A stretch of 64,000 nucleotides of DNA from Sphingomonas bacterium (GCF_903642285.1 NZ_CAHJWJ010000012.1:1-64000); one strand, 5' to 3'. Shown: positions 50,742 through 59,480, counted from the first letter of the stretch. Program-made: numbers and translations. Notes: generated by a model not told the origin, from the letters alone.

Positions 50742-51385
50742 GCGACGCTCGCCAGCGCCACGCCGGTCTGCTCGCGCGCAGCAAGCGCGGCCAGCGGTGC
50801 CTCGATCCGGGCGCGTTCGAACGCCTCGGCACGACCGGCGATCCGCAGGCGATTGGCGATCGGCATCGCGACCAGATTGGCGAGCAGCGCGCCGTACAGC
50901 GTCGCGAGCAACGCCACCGCCATCGCGCCGCCGATCGCGGCGGGGTCGGTCATCGTCGCGAACATCCGCGCCAGCCCGGCCAGCGTGCCGACCATGCCCA
51001 TCGCCGGTGCCGCCTCGGCCGCTCCGGCCCATATATCGGCGGCGGCGGCATGGCGTTCGATCCGCGCGCGGCGCAGATGAACGACAAGCGCGGTTGTCGT
51101 CCCCGCATCGGCACCGTCGACGATGCCGGCGATCGCCGCGGCGAGATCGGGATCGGCGATCACCGTCCGATCGAGCGAGAAAATGCCATGGCGGCGCGCG
51201 ATCCGGCCAAGCGCGGCGACTTGGGCGATCATCGGCGTCGCATCGAACCGCTTGCGCCCCAGCGTCGCGAGCGCGGCGACCGCGCGCCCCGTATCGTGCA
51301 GCGGGCTACGCAGCAGCACCGCCAATATCGTGCCGCCGAGCACGATCGCCAGCGCGATAGGATCGAAGAAGGATGCGAGCGTCAT
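50738..51385 (-). CDS. MotA/ExbB/TolQ-like ion-channel protein (second stator-like)
   Basis: 215 residues, start MTLASFFDPIALAIVLGGTI (membrane helix). The C-terminal pair AAEAAPAMGMVGTLAGLARMF and AMAVALLATLYGALLANLVAMPIAN is the MotA TM3-TM4 pattern with the key prolines. The cytoplasmic loop is short. It is paired with the MotB-like gene and flgA, and separate from the canonical motA at 60494. A sigma-54-type site ends only about four bases upstream of the predicted transcript start, so the leader is almost absent or the start is later. Confidence 0.82.
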   Translation of the reverse strand: MTLASFFDPIALAIVLGGTILAVLLRSPLHDTGRAVAALATLGRKRFDATPMIAQVAALGRIARRHGIFSLDRTVIADPDLAAAIAGIVDGADAGTTTALVVHLRRARIERHAAAADIWAGAAEAAPAMGMVGTLAGLARMFATMTDPAAIGGAMAVALLATLYGALLANLVAMPIANRLRIAGRAEAFERARIEAPLAALAAREQTGVALASVA

Positions 51386-51398
51386 ACCCGGACTGCTT

Positions 51399-51414
51399 TG
51401 CAAGTGGCGGGCCA
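51399..51414 (-). promoter_or_regulatory. Sigma-54-type promoter of the MotA-like/MotB-like/flgA operon
   Basis: Minus strand TGGCCCG-CCAC-TTGCA, one change (A to C) from consensus, GG and GC correctly spaced. The start would be near 51388, leaving about three bases before the ATG at 51385, which is unusually short and lowers confidence. Confidence 0.55.
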
Positions 51415-51490
51415 GTTCGGGCCGGGACGCTAACTCCACCTTCCCCCCGGAACGAGTCCGGGTGACGACAAGGGCGGACGAAGCCGAAAC

Positions 51491-51526
51491 CGGCAAGGCT
51501 TGCCGCCGACCGGCAAACCCTTGCCG
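51491..51526. promoter_or_regulatory. Two palindromes, likely activator sites between divergent operons
   Basis: CGGCAAGGCTTGCCG (51491-51505, perfect, 7-bp arms) and CGGCAAACCCTTGCCG (51511-51526, perfect 6-bp arms). Their centres are about 20 bases apart, two helix turns, and each lies 60-110 bases from both sigma-54 promoters, the usual distance for bacterial enhancer-binding activators. The CGGCAA/TTGCCG core resembles FlbD sites known from Caulobacter (remembered). The likely binder is the regulator at 41625. Confidence 0.7.
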
Positions 51527-51568
51527 TCCCACCCCTCGATCCGCGGCTATCCGCACCGCCGGCGAAAC

Positions 51569-51584
51569 TGGCACGGCCATTGCT
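51569..51584 (+). promoter_or_regulatory. Sigma-54 promoter of the flgB-motB operon
   Basis: TGGCACG-GCCA-TTGCT, exact RpoN consensus with correct spacing. Predicted start near 51595, followed by CAGGAG (51611-51616) and the flgB ATG at 51625. Confidence 0.88.
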
Positions 51585-51624
51585 TAGCCATTCGCGTGCA
51601 CAGTAACGTGCAGGAGATCGGCCC

Positions 51625-51984
51625 ATGTCGGGGGATACGCTTTTCGGGATCGACGGCGCAGCGCTCGAGGTGCGGGCGCAGCGCATGGGGTTGCTCGCGT
51701 CGAACATCGCGAACGCGTCCACGCCTGGGTTCAAGGCGAAGGACATCGATTTCCAGACCGCGCTGGCCGCGGTACAAAGCCAGCGGGATTCGGGGTCGGG
51801 CGACGATGCGTTCCAGCAATCGGTGAAATACCGCACGCCCACGCAGACGTCGATGGACGGGAACACCGTCGAACTGGGCCAGGAACAGACCGCCTTCGCC
51901 GAAAACGCGGTGCAATATCAGACCACGCTGTCCTTCCTGAACAGCCGCATCAGCGAGATCACTCGCGCGTTGAAGGGGGAATAG
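51625..51984 (+). CDS. flgB: Flagellar rod protein FlgB
   Basis: 119 residues: GIDGAALEVRAQRMGLLASNIANASTPGFKAKDIDF in pieces (NIANASTPGFKA rod/hook N-terminal motif) and the C-terminal helix VQYQTTLSFLNSRISEI. First gene of the flg operon behind the sigma-54 promoter; CAGGAG ribosome site eight bases upstream. Confidence 0.95.
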   Translation: MSGDTLFGIDGAALEVRAQRMGLLASNIANASTPGFKAKDIDFQTALAAVQSQRDSGSGDDAFQQSVKYRTPTQTSMDGNTVELGQEQTAFAENAVQYQTTLSFLNSRISEITRALKGE

Positions 51985-51989
51985 ACCAG

Positions 51990-52397
51990 ATGTCCGCACC
52001 CCTGACCATTTTCCAGGTGGCCGGCCGCGCGATGTCCGCGCAGCTGGTGCGGATGAACACGACCGCGTCGAACCTCGCCAATGCGGGCGGCGTCGCCGGC
52101 TCCGCGGAAGCGGCCTACAAGACGATGAAGCCGGTGTTCCGCACCAGCTTCGACCAGGCGTCCAGCCTTGCGACGGTGGATGTTGAGAAGGTCGTGACCG
52201 CGGGCGATGCACCGACCAAGCGCTACGACCCGAGCAACCCGCTGGCGGACAAGGACGGCAACGTCTTCGAGGCCGCGGTCGACGAGACGCGCGAGCTCGT
52301 CGACATGATGGAGACCGCGCGTTCGTACCAGAACAACGTCGAAGTGATGAACACGGCGAAGTCGCTCATCCTCGACACCCTCAAGATGGGCCGCTGA
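51990..52397 (+). CDS. flgC: Flagellar rod protein FlgC
   Basis: 135 residues: QVAGRAMSAQLVRMNTTASNLANAGG (rod motif LANA), YKTMKPVFRT, and the C-terminal VDETRELVDMMETARSYQNNVEVMNTAKSL shared by axial proteins (in parts). Follows flgB by five bases. Confidence 0.95.
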   Translation: MSAPLTIFQVAGRAMSAQLVRMNTTASNLANAGGVAGSAEAAYKTMKPVFRTSFDQASSLATVDVEKVVTAGDAPTKRYDPSNPLADKDGNVFEAAVDETRELVDMMETARSYQNNVEVMNTAKSLILDTLKMGR

Positions 52398-52399
52398 CC

Positions 52400-53095
52400 A
52401 TGACGACGAGCACTTTCGACACCACGCTGAACAGCCTTGGCATCACCAATCCAAGCACCGCGTCGGCGACCGCTGCGGCGGCCAATGCCTCGACGTCGTC
52501 GACGCTGAACCAGTCCGACTTCCTGACGCTGATGACCGCGCAGCTGCAGAACCAGGATCCGTTCAACCCCGTCGACAACACGCAGATGGTCGCGCAGATG
52601 GCGCAATTCTCCAGTGTCGCCGGCATCAGCCAGATGAACACCACGCTGTCGTCGATCGCGACGAAGCTTGGTGCGACATCGGCGACCGATGCGATGTCCT
52701 ATGTCGGCAAGACCGTGCTGACCGCCGGCAATACCGCCTATGCGCGGTCGTCGGGCGGCATCGCGGGGCAGGTGTCGCTCGCCGGCGACGCGACCGACGT
52801 GAAGGTCACGATCACCGACCAGACCGGCAGCGTGCTCAAGACGCTGTCGCTCGGCGCGCAGAAGGCAGGCAATGCCAGTTACGATTGGGACGGCACCACC
52901 GATGTGGGTGCCGCCGCGGGTAACGGACCGTTCACCGTCAACGTCGCCGCCAGCAACAACGGGACCACGGTCGGCAGCACGTCGCTGGTCTGGGCACCCG
53001 TCGAATCCGTTTCGCTTCCCGCCAATGGCAATCCGCTGCTGACCGTGACCGGTGTCGGTCAGGTCAAGCTGTCCGACGTCGTTTCGGTCGGCTGA
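52400..53095 (+). CDS. flgD: Hook-capping/scaffold protein FlgD
   Basis: 231 residues. SDFLTLMTAQLQNQDPFNPVDNTQMVAQMAQFS (in parts) is the FlgD signature; a FlgD/FLN-type beta domain (DLTGSVLKTLSLGAQKAG-like: VTITDQTGSVLKTLSLG) follows. Acts as a removable cap for FlgE assembly. Immediately downstream of flgC. Confidence 0.94.
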   Translation: MTTSTFDTTLNSLGITNPSTASATAAAANASTSSTLNQSDFLTLMTAQLQNQDPFNPVDNTQMVAQMAQFSSVAGISQMNTTLSSIATKLGATSATDAMSYVGKTVLTAGNTAYARSSGGIAGQVSLAGDATDVKVTITDQTGSVLKTLSLGAQKAGNASYDWDGTTDVGAAAGNGPFTVNVAASNNGTTVGSTSLVWAPVESVSLPANGNPLLTVTGVGQVKLSDVVSVG

Positions 53096-53122
53096 TCCAC
53101 CCTTTTTCCAGGAGTATCCCCA

Positions 53123-54382
53123 ATGACCTTCTACACCTCGCTTTCCGGTCTTCAGGCCGCCCAGACCGATATGTCGACGATCAGCCACAATCTGGCCAAC
53201 GTCTCGACCACGGGCTTCAAGAAAAGCCGGACCGAATTCGCCGACATCGTCGCGACCAGTCTCGCCGCCAATCCGCGCACCGTCGTCGGCTCGGGCGTCG
53301 CGGTGAAGGAGAACAAGCAGCAATTCGCCGAAGGCAGCATCACCACGACCGCGTCCTCACTGGATCTCGCGATCTCGGGCGACGGTTTCTTCGCAGTGAA
53401 GACCAGCGGCGCGGCCGGATCGATCGACTATACCCGCAACGGCAGCTTCCAGGTCGATACCAACCATTATGTGACCGATGCGCAGGGGTCCAACCTGCAG
53501 GTCTACCCGGTCGATACCGAAGGCAACGTGACCGCGACCGGTGCCGACGGGCTGACCAGCCTGCAGCTGCCGGAGAATAGCGGCGCGTCCGTGCCCACCG
53601 CCGCCGTTGCGCTGAAGATGAATTTGTCGTCGAACACGACACCCGTCGCTTCGACCTTCGACCGGACCGACCCCGCCACGTACAACAATTCGACCGCCAC
53701 GACGATCTACGACGCAGGCGGCAATGCCGAGACGATGACCAACTATTATGCCCGTGGCGCGGATTCAGCGGACGGGTCGAGCAACTGGTCCGTCTACAGC
53801 TATGTCGGCGACCAGCAGCTTAGCGTCGGCGGCAGCACCGCGCCGATCCAGCTTAGCTTCAACGCGTCGGGTGGCCTGGTCAGCCCGACCGCGCCGACGC
53901 AGTTCGATGCGTTCGTGCCGCAGGGCAGTGCGACGACGCAGAAGCTGTCGTTCGACCTGACCGGCTCGACGTCGCTGTCCTCCGCCTTCGCGGTCGCATC
54001 GCGCACGCAGGACGGCAAGGCCGCGGGACAGCTGTCGGGCGTGACGATCGACAATAACGGACTGGTCACCGCCAGCTTCTCGAACGGCGATACCAAGAAG
54101 CTGGGTGTCGTGGCGCTCGCGAATTTCGTCGACCCGACGGGTCTTCGCCAAATCGGCGACAGCTACTGGACGTCGACCGGCGTCTCGGGCGCGGCGGAGC
54201 TCGGTCAGTCGAACGCGCCCGGCTTCGGCAATCTGATGTCGGGCTCGCTCGAAGGATCGAACGTCGACATCACCGAGGAACTGGTCGACCTGATCTCCGC
54301 GCAGCGTAATTTCCAGGCGAACGCCAAGGCGCTCGATACGCAGAGCAAGATCTCCGAGACGATCTTCAACATCCAGAGCTGA
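53123..54382 (+). CDS. flgE: Flagellar hook protein FlgE
   Basis: 419 residues: FYTSLSGLQAAQTDMSTISHNLANVSTTGFKKSR (in parts; rod/hook motif), a central domain LQLPENSGASVPTAA, and the conserved C terminus MSGSLEGSNVDITEELVDLISAQRNFQANAKAL (in parts). Preceded by CAGGAGTATCCCC ribosome site. Operon with flgD. Confidence 0.96.
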   Translation: MTFYTSLSGLQAAQTDMSTISHNLANVSTTGFKKSRTEFADIVATSLAANPRTVVGSGVAVKENKQQFAEGSITTTASSLDLAISGDGFFAVKTSGAAGSIDYTRNGSFQVDTNHYVTDAQGSNLQVYPVDTEGNVTATGADGLTSLQLPENSGASVPTAAVALKMNLSSNTTPVASTFDRTDPATYNNSTATTIYDAGGNAETMTNYYARGADSADGSSNWSVYSYVGDQQLSVGGSTAPIQLSFNASGGLVSPTAPTQFDAFVPQGSATTQKLSFDLTGSTSLSSAFAVASRTQDGKAAGQLSGVTIDNNGLVTASFSNGDTKKLGVVALANFVDPTGLRQIGDSYWTSTGVSGAAELGQSNAPGFGNLMSGSLEGSNVDITEELVDLISAQRNFQANAKALDTQSKISETIFNIQS

Positions 54383-54408
54383 TCGAACAGGAGGCGACGG
54401 GGATTTAG

Positions 54409-55161
54409 ATGGACAAGCTGGTCTACACGGCGGCGACGGGGCTGAAGGCGCGGATGGCCGCGCAGGCTGCGATCGCGAACAACATGGCGAACGTGTCGAC
54501 CACGGGGTTCCGGGCCGACCGCGTCGTGTTCGACCAGATCCAGCTGAAGGGCGGCGGCACGACGATCGAGGCGCGGTCGCCGACATCCGAAGAGGTGACC
54601 GACGCCGACCGCTCGCCCGGCGCGATCCAGTCGACCGGGCGTCCGCTCGACGTCGCGATGAACGGCAACGACACCTGGATGGCGGTGCAGGCGGCGGACG
54701 GCAGCGAAGCCTATACGCGGCGCGGCGATCTCGAGGTCGCGGCCTCGGGCGTGCTCCAGACCGGCGACGGCTTCCCGGTGATGGGGTCGTCGGGGCCGAT
54801 CACGCTGCCGCCCTACCAGTCGCTCACCATCGCCGCGGACGGTTCGATCTCGATCATTCCGGTCGGCGGCGACGCGAAGAACCCGCAGGTCGTCGACAAG
54901 ATCAAGTTGGCCAGCACCAAGGGGTCGGACACGGTCAAGGGCCTGGACAATCTGCTGCGGGTACGCGGCGGCGGCGTCCTGCCCGACGATCAGGACGCGA
55001 AGGTGCAGAGCGGTGCGATCGAGGGATCGAACGTCAACATGACGCAGGCGCTGGTCGACATGATCGAGAACCAGCGCGCCTACGAAGTCGAGGCGAACAT
55101 GATGAAGAACGCCAAGGACATGGACGAGGGCGGTGCATCGCTGATGCGCCTGCCCTCCTGA
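54409..55161 (+). CDS. flgF: Flagellar proximal rod protein FlgF
   Basis: 250 residues: LVYTAATGLKARMAAQAAIANNMANVSTTGFRAD (in parts), GDTWMAVQAADGSEAYTRRG (in part), and SGAIEGSNVNMTQALVDMIENQRAYEVE near the end. Distinguished from FlgG by shorter length and order. AGGAG precedes it. Confidence 0.94.
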   Translation: MDKLVYTAATGLKARMAAQAAIANNMANVSTTGFRADRVVFDQIQLKGGGTTIEARSPTSEEVTDADRSPGAIQSTGRPLDVAMNGNDTWMAVQAADGSEAYTRRGDLEVAASGVLQTGDGFPVMGSSGPITLPPYQSLTIAADGSISIIPVGGDAKNPQVVDKIKLASTKGSDTVKGLDNLLRVRGGGVLPDDQDAKVQSGAIEGSNVNMTQALVDMIENQRAYEVEANMMKNAKDMDEGGASLMRLPS

Positions 55162-55172
55162 GGAGAGACTAG

Positions 55173-55961
55173 ATGAGCAGTGCAGCCATGCACATCGCGC
55201 GCACCGGGCTCGATGCCCAGGACATGCGCATGCGGGTGATCTCGAACAATCTCGCGAACGTGAACACCACCGCGTTCAAGTCCGATCGCGCGAATTTCGA
55301 GACGCTCGCCTATCAGGTCGTGACGTCGCCCGGCGCGCAGAGCTCGGCGGACAGCAAATACGCGACCGGCCTCAATCTGGGCACCGGCGTAAAGATTCAG
55401 GGCACCGCGCGGATCGACACGCAGGGGACGTTCCAGCAGACCGGCAACAGTCTCGACCTCGCGCTCGACGGCAACGGCTATTTCCAGGTGCAGCTGCCCG
55501 GCGGTCAGCTCGGCTATACCCGCGCGGGCAATTTCTCGCGATCGGCGGAAGGCCTGCTGGTCACGAGCGAGGGCTATCAGGTCCAGCCCGGCATCACCGT
55601 CCCGCCGACCGCCACGTCGATCACCATCGGCACCGACGGCACCGTGACCGCGCTGCTCGCCGGCCAGACCGACGCGACCACGCTCGGCCAGATCCAGGTC
55701 GCGAGCTTCCCCAACGCCGCGGGCTTGCAGAACACGGGCGACAATTACCTGACCGAGACCGCGGCGAGCGGTACCGCGAACCTGGGCATCGCCGGCCAGG
55801 ACGGCCGTGGCAACATCCGCCAGGGCTCGCTCGAGGCCTCCAACGTCAACGTCGTCGAGGAACTCGTCGACATGATCGAAACGCAGCGCGCCTATGAGGT
55901 GAATTCCAAGATGATCACGGCCGCCGACGACATGCTCAAATATGTCAACCAGAACCTCTGA
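55173..55961 (+). CDS. flgG: Flagellar distal rod protein FlgG
   Basis: 262 residues: MHIARTGLDAQDMRMRVISNNLANVNTTAFKSD (in parts), GNGYFQVQLPGG (FlgG core), GNIRQGSLEASNVNVVEELVDMIETQRAYEVN (in parts). AGGAGAG upstream. Followed by flgH after one base. Confidence 0.96.
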   Translation: MSSAAMHIARTGLDAQDMRMRVISNNLANVNTTAFKSDRANFETLAYQVVTSPGAQSSADSKYATGLNLGTGVKIQGTARIDTQGTFQQTGNSLDLALDGNGYFQVQLPGGQLGYTRAGNFSRSAEGLLVTSEGYQVQPGITVPPTATSITIGTDGTVTALLAGQTDATTLGQIQVASFPNAAGLQNTGDNYLTETAASGTANLGIAGQDGRGNIRQGSLEASNVNVVEELVDMIETQRAYEVNSKMITAADDMLKYVNQNL

Positions 55962-55962
55962 C

Positions 55963-56691
55963 ATGGCATCGCGTGCACCCACCCCGTTCCGTTTCGGCGG
56001 TCACTGGATCGAGATCGCGCTCGGTCTCGCCAGCGCGGCGCTCGTCGCGGCCGCACTGGTTCCGGGCCATGCCGAGGCCAAGGTCTTCAAGAAGAAACCG
56101 GCGGAGGATTTCTCGGTCGCCAGGGCACCGGCGGTCGTCGCCGCGCCGGTCGCCCCCAACGGCGCGATCTTCCAGGTCGCGGGCGGCTATGCCGCGCTGT
56201 ACGAGGGATCGCGCGCCAAACGCGTCGGCGATCCGCTGACGATCGTGCTCGTGGAGGCGACGGCGGCGTCCAAATCCTCCGATTCCAGCGTCGATTCGTC
56301 GGGCGGGATCAGCCTGACGCCGCCGACCACCGGCGCGTTGTCGCTGTTCAAGAGCACCGACGCCGCGGTCAGCGGCGGGCGCAACTTCAAGGGCACGGGG
56401 ACCGCCGACCAGGCCAATTCGCTGACCGGCCAGGTTTCGGTGACCGTCGCCGAGGTCTATGCGAACGGCACGATGCTGGTGCGCGGGCAGAAGCGCGTGA
56501 CGCTCAACCGCGGCGACGAGTTCGTCCAGATCAAGGGCATCGTCCGCTCCGCCGATATCGACGCGGACAACCGCGTGCTGTCGACGCGCGTCGCCGATGC
56601 GCAGATCGCCTATACCGGCAAGGGCGACGTCGCCCGCGCCTCGCGCCAGGGCTGGCTCAGCCATTTCTTCTCCATCCTTTCCCCGTTCTGA
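55963..56691 (+). CDS. flgH: Flagellar L-ring protein FlgH without lipobox cysteine
   Basis: 242 residues. A hydrophobic N-terminal segment (IEIALGLASAALVAAALV) ends at GHAEA, a signal-peptidase-I-like site, and the sequence contains no cysteine at all, so it cannot be lipidated like classical FlgH. The conserved FlgH body is present (GDPLTIVLVE, GTGTADQANSLTGQVSVTVAEVY in parts, MLVRGQKRVTLN). The start at 55963 directly follows the flgG stop; an earlier ATG inside flgG gives a less credible leader. Confidence 0.9.
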   Translation: MASRAPTPFRFGGHWIEIALGLASAALVAAALVPGHAEAKVFKKKPAEDFSVARAPAVVAAPVAPNGAIFQVAGGYAALYEGSRAKRVGDPLTIVLVEATAASKSSDSSVDSSGGISLTPPTTGALSLFKSTDAAVSGGRNFKGTGTADQANSLTGQVSVTVAEVYANGTMLVRGQKRVTLNRGDEFVQIKGIVRSADIDADNRVLSTRVADAQIAYTGKGDVARASRQGWLSHFFSILSPF

Positions 56692-56702
56692 GGACGCGTA
56701 TC

Positions 56703-57797
56703 ATGGTCCGCTATCTGATCGCCTTCCTCGCGCTGTTCGCCGTGGCCGCCCCCGCCTCCGCCGACCGGATCAAGGATCTGGGCGGGTTCCAGGGCATCCG
56801 GTCGAACCAGCTGACCGGATACGGCATCGTCGTCGGGCTCGCGGGCACGGGCGACGACAATCTGGAATATACCGTCCAGTCATTGAAGGCGGTCGCCTCG
56901 CGCTTCGGTCTGCAACTGCCGTCCACGGTCAATCCGGGGATGAAGAATGCCGCGGTCGTGCTCGTCACCGCCGACCTGCCGCCGTTCGCGAAGCCCGGCC
57001 AGCGGCTCGACATCACCGTCGCGTCGATGGGCAAGGCCAAATCGCTTCGCGGCGGCAGCCTGATCCTGATGCCGATGCTCGGCGCGGACGGCCAGATCTA
57101 TGCGATGGCGCAGGGCAATCTCGCGGTCGGCGGGCTGGGCGTCGAGGGCGCGGACGGATCCAAGATCGTCATCAACGTGCCGTCGACGGGTCGTATTCCC
57201 GAAGGCGCGACCGTCGAACGCGCGGTCGCGACCGGGTTCGACACCGCGCCGACATTGACCTTCAACCTGGCGCGCGCCGACTTCACGACCGCGCAGAATG
57301 TCGCGGGGGCGATCAACAAGCGGATGGGGATGGGCTCGGCGGAGGCGCTGGATGCCGTCTCGATCGCGGTGCGTGCGCCGGTCGGTGCGGACACCCGCGC
57401 GACGCTGATGAGCCAGATCGAGAACCTGGATGTCGTCTCCGCCGAACCGCCGGCGAAAGTAATCGTAAATGCGCGCACGGGTACGGTCGTTATCAACTCT
57501 GCGGTCAGGGTCGGTCCCGCCGCGGTGACGCACGGCAAGCTGACTGTTCGCATCGACGAGAACCAACGCGTCAGCCAGCCGGCCGCGTTCAGCAACGGAC
57601 AGACCACGGTCACCCAGAAATCGGGAATCGCGGTCGACGAGGAGAAGCGCCCGATGTTCCTGCTGGCCCCCGGCCCCAAGCTTGCCGACATCGTGAAAGC
57701 GGTGAACGCGATCGGTGCCTCGCCGGCGGATCTCGTCGCGATCCTGGAGGCGTTGAAGGAAGCCGGTGCGCTGAAGGCGGAGTTGATCGTCCTGTGA
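56703..57797 (+). CDS. flgI: Flagellar P-ring protein FlgI
   Basis: 364 residues: signal peptide (YLIAFLALFAVAAPASADR), then RIKDLGGFQGIRSNQLTGYGIVVGLAGTGD (in parts), AAVVLVTADLPPFAKPGQRLDI (in parts), GRIPEGATVER and NARTGTVVI, all FlgI landmarks. Exported to the periplasm; FlgA assists its assembly. Stop overlaps the flgJ GTG start. Confidence 0.97.
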   Translation: MVRYLIAFLALFAVAAPASADRIKDLGGFQGIRSNQLTGYGIVVGLAGTGDDNLEYTVQSLKAVASRFGLQLPSTVNPGMKNAAVVLVTADLPPFAKPGQRLDITVASMGKAKSLRGGSLILMPMLGADGQIYAMAQGNLAVGGLGVEGADGSKIVINVPSTGRIPEGATVERAVATGFDTAPTLTFNLARADFTTAQNVAGAINKRMGMGSAEALDAVSIAVRAPVGADTRATLMSQIENLDVVSAEPPAKVIVNARTGTVVINSAVRVGPAAVTHGKLTVRIDENQRVSQPAAFSNGQTTVTQKSGIAVDEEKRPMFLLAPGPKLADIVKAVNAIGASPADLVAILEALKEAGALKAELIVL

Positions 57798-58135
57798 CCG
57801 CCCTCACCGCGCCCTCGATCACGCCCGGACCCGCGGCAGCCGGCGGCATCGCGACCGACAGCAGCCGGACGACCTCGCCCGAAAACCTGAAAAAGGCCGG
57901 GCAGAAGTTCGAGGCGGTGTTCGACGGCATGATGCTGAAATCGATGCGCCAGGCGAAACTCGCCGATCCGTTGTTCGATTCGAAGGCGATCGATACCTTC
58001 AGCGAGATGCAGGATGCGCGGTTGGCGCAGACAATGGCGGAACACGCGCCGATCGGCATCGGCAAGGCGATGACCGAGTTCATCGCCAAATCGCAATCCG
58101 ATCTTAACCCGCCTGCGGCAAAAGCGTCGCCATGA
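57794..58135 (+). CDS. flgJ: Rod-binding protein FlgJ (single-domain, no muramidase)
   Basis: 113 residues from a GTG overlapping the flgI stop. Corresponds only to the N-terminal rod-capping half of E. coli FlgJ: FEAVFDGMMLKSMRQA, ALDSKAIDTFSEMQD-like region (FDSKAIDTFSEM), MAEHAPIGIGKAM. The peptidoglycan-hydrolase half is missing. A separate SLT transglycosylase at 47921 probably does that job, as in other alphaproteobacteria. Confidence 0.9.
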   Translation: MTALTAPSITPGPAAAGGIATDSSRTTSPENLKKAGQKFEAVFDGMMLKSMRQAKLADPLFDSKAIDTFSEMQDARLAQTMAEHAPIGIGKAMTEFIAKSQSDLNPPAAKASP

Positions 58136-59478
58136 GCGATATGCTTTCGATCGGCGCGAGCGGCGTCTACGCGTATCAGAACGCGATGGCGACGGTGTCG
58201 GAGAACATCGCCAATACCGGCGTGGACGGCTATTCGCGCCGTTCGACGACGCTGGCCGAGGTCCTGACCACGGGCGGCGGTATCGCGTCGCGCAACACGA
58301 CCGCCGGACAGGGCGTCGTCGCAACGGGCATCGCCCGCGCAGGCGACGTCTACAAGACGCAGGCGGTGCGCAGTTCGGCCACCGATCTGGCGAAGACGCA
58401 GACCGGTGCCACCTGGCTCGACCGTATCCAGACCGCGCTGACGGGCAATTCGCTCGGCGACCGGCTGACCGCCTTCTACGCATCCGCGACGACGCTTGCC
58501 GCCGATCCGACCTCCAGCGCCTCGCGCTCCGCGATGCTGGGCAGCGCGACCACCGCCGCGGCATCGCTGACCGCGACGGGCAGGGCGCTGCAATCGGTCG
58601 ACGGCGATCTGGATTCGACCGCGCAGGGTGCGGTGTCGACGCTGACCAATCTCGGCCAGACGCTTGCCAAGATCAACGACGGCCTCAGCCGTACCGCGCC
58701 GAACACGACCGCGGCCGCCGAACTGTCGGACCAGCGCGATTCGGTGCTGGACCAGATGAGCGCGATCACCGACATCTCGGTCACCACCGACCAGGCGGGT
58801 CGCGCGACCGTCAATGTCGGCGGCACCGGCGGCCCGGTCCTGGTCTCCGGATCGGATTCGGCGAGCGTCGCCTATTCGCGTAATGCCGAGGGGGCGGTCG
58901 GCTTCAACGTCGACATGAACGGCTCGGTCAGCACCTTGTCGCCGAACGGCGGCGCGTTGGCGGGGATCGTCGACGGCGCGCAGAAAGTGGCGGATGCGAC
59001 GAGCGGCCTGAACGGCATCGCGACCGATTTCACCACCCAGGTCAACGCCGTCCAGGCGCAGGGCCGCGATCTGAACGGCCAGCCCGGTGCCGCGATCTTC
59101 GCGACCGGTACCACGCCGACCGACGTCACCGTCGCGCTGAACGACCCGAATGGTATCGCAGCGGCTAGCGTCGGCGGCGGGTCGCGCGACGGATCGAACC
59201 TGGATGCGTTGCAGTCGGCCCGCACCAACAGCGCGGTCGAGACGCGGACGACCACGCTCGTCGCCGGCAACGCCGCCGCGCTGGCGCAGCGGCAGAGCGT
59301 CGCCACCGCGCAGACGGCGATCCACGATGGCGCGGTATCGGCACGCGACGCGGTATCCAGCGTCGATCTCGATACCGAAGCGGTCGATCTGCTCCGGTTC
59401 CAGCAGGCCTATTCCGCGGCCAGCCGGGTCATCCAGGTCGCGCGCGATACCTTCCAGTCGATCATTGCGATCAACTGA
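58132..59478 (+). CDS. flgK: Hook-filament junction protein FlgK
   Basis: 448 residues: MLSIGASGVYAYQNAMATVSENIANTGVDGYSRRS (in parts; axial N-terminal motif), LSDQRDSVLDQMSAI (FlgK pattern) and the C-terminal VDLDTEAVDLLRFQQAYSAASRVIQVARDTF (in parts). ATGA overlap with flgJ. First of the late-class axial proteins in the operon. Confidence 0.95.
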   Translation: MSDMLSIGASGVYAYQNAMATVSENIANTGVDGYSRRSTTLAEVLTTGGGIASRNTTAGQGVVATGIARAGDVYKTQAVRSSATDLAKTQTGATWLDRIQTALTGNSLGDRLTAFYASATTLAADPTSSASRSAMLGSATTAAASLTATGRALQSVDGDLDSTAQGAVSTLTNLGQTLAKINDGLSRTAPNTTAAAELSDQRDSVLDQMSAITDISVTTDQAGRATVNVGGTGGPVLVSGSDSASVAYSRNAEGAVGFNVDMNGSVSTLSPNGGALAGIVDGAQKVADATSGLNGIATDFTTQVNAVQAQGRDLNGQPGAAIFATGTTPTDVTVALNDPNGIAAASVGGGSRDGSNLDALQSARTNSAVETRTTTLVAGNAAALAQRQSVATAQTAIHDGAVSARDAVSSVDLDTEAVDLLRFQQAYSAASRVIQVARDTFQSIIAIN

Positions 59479-59480
59479 TC

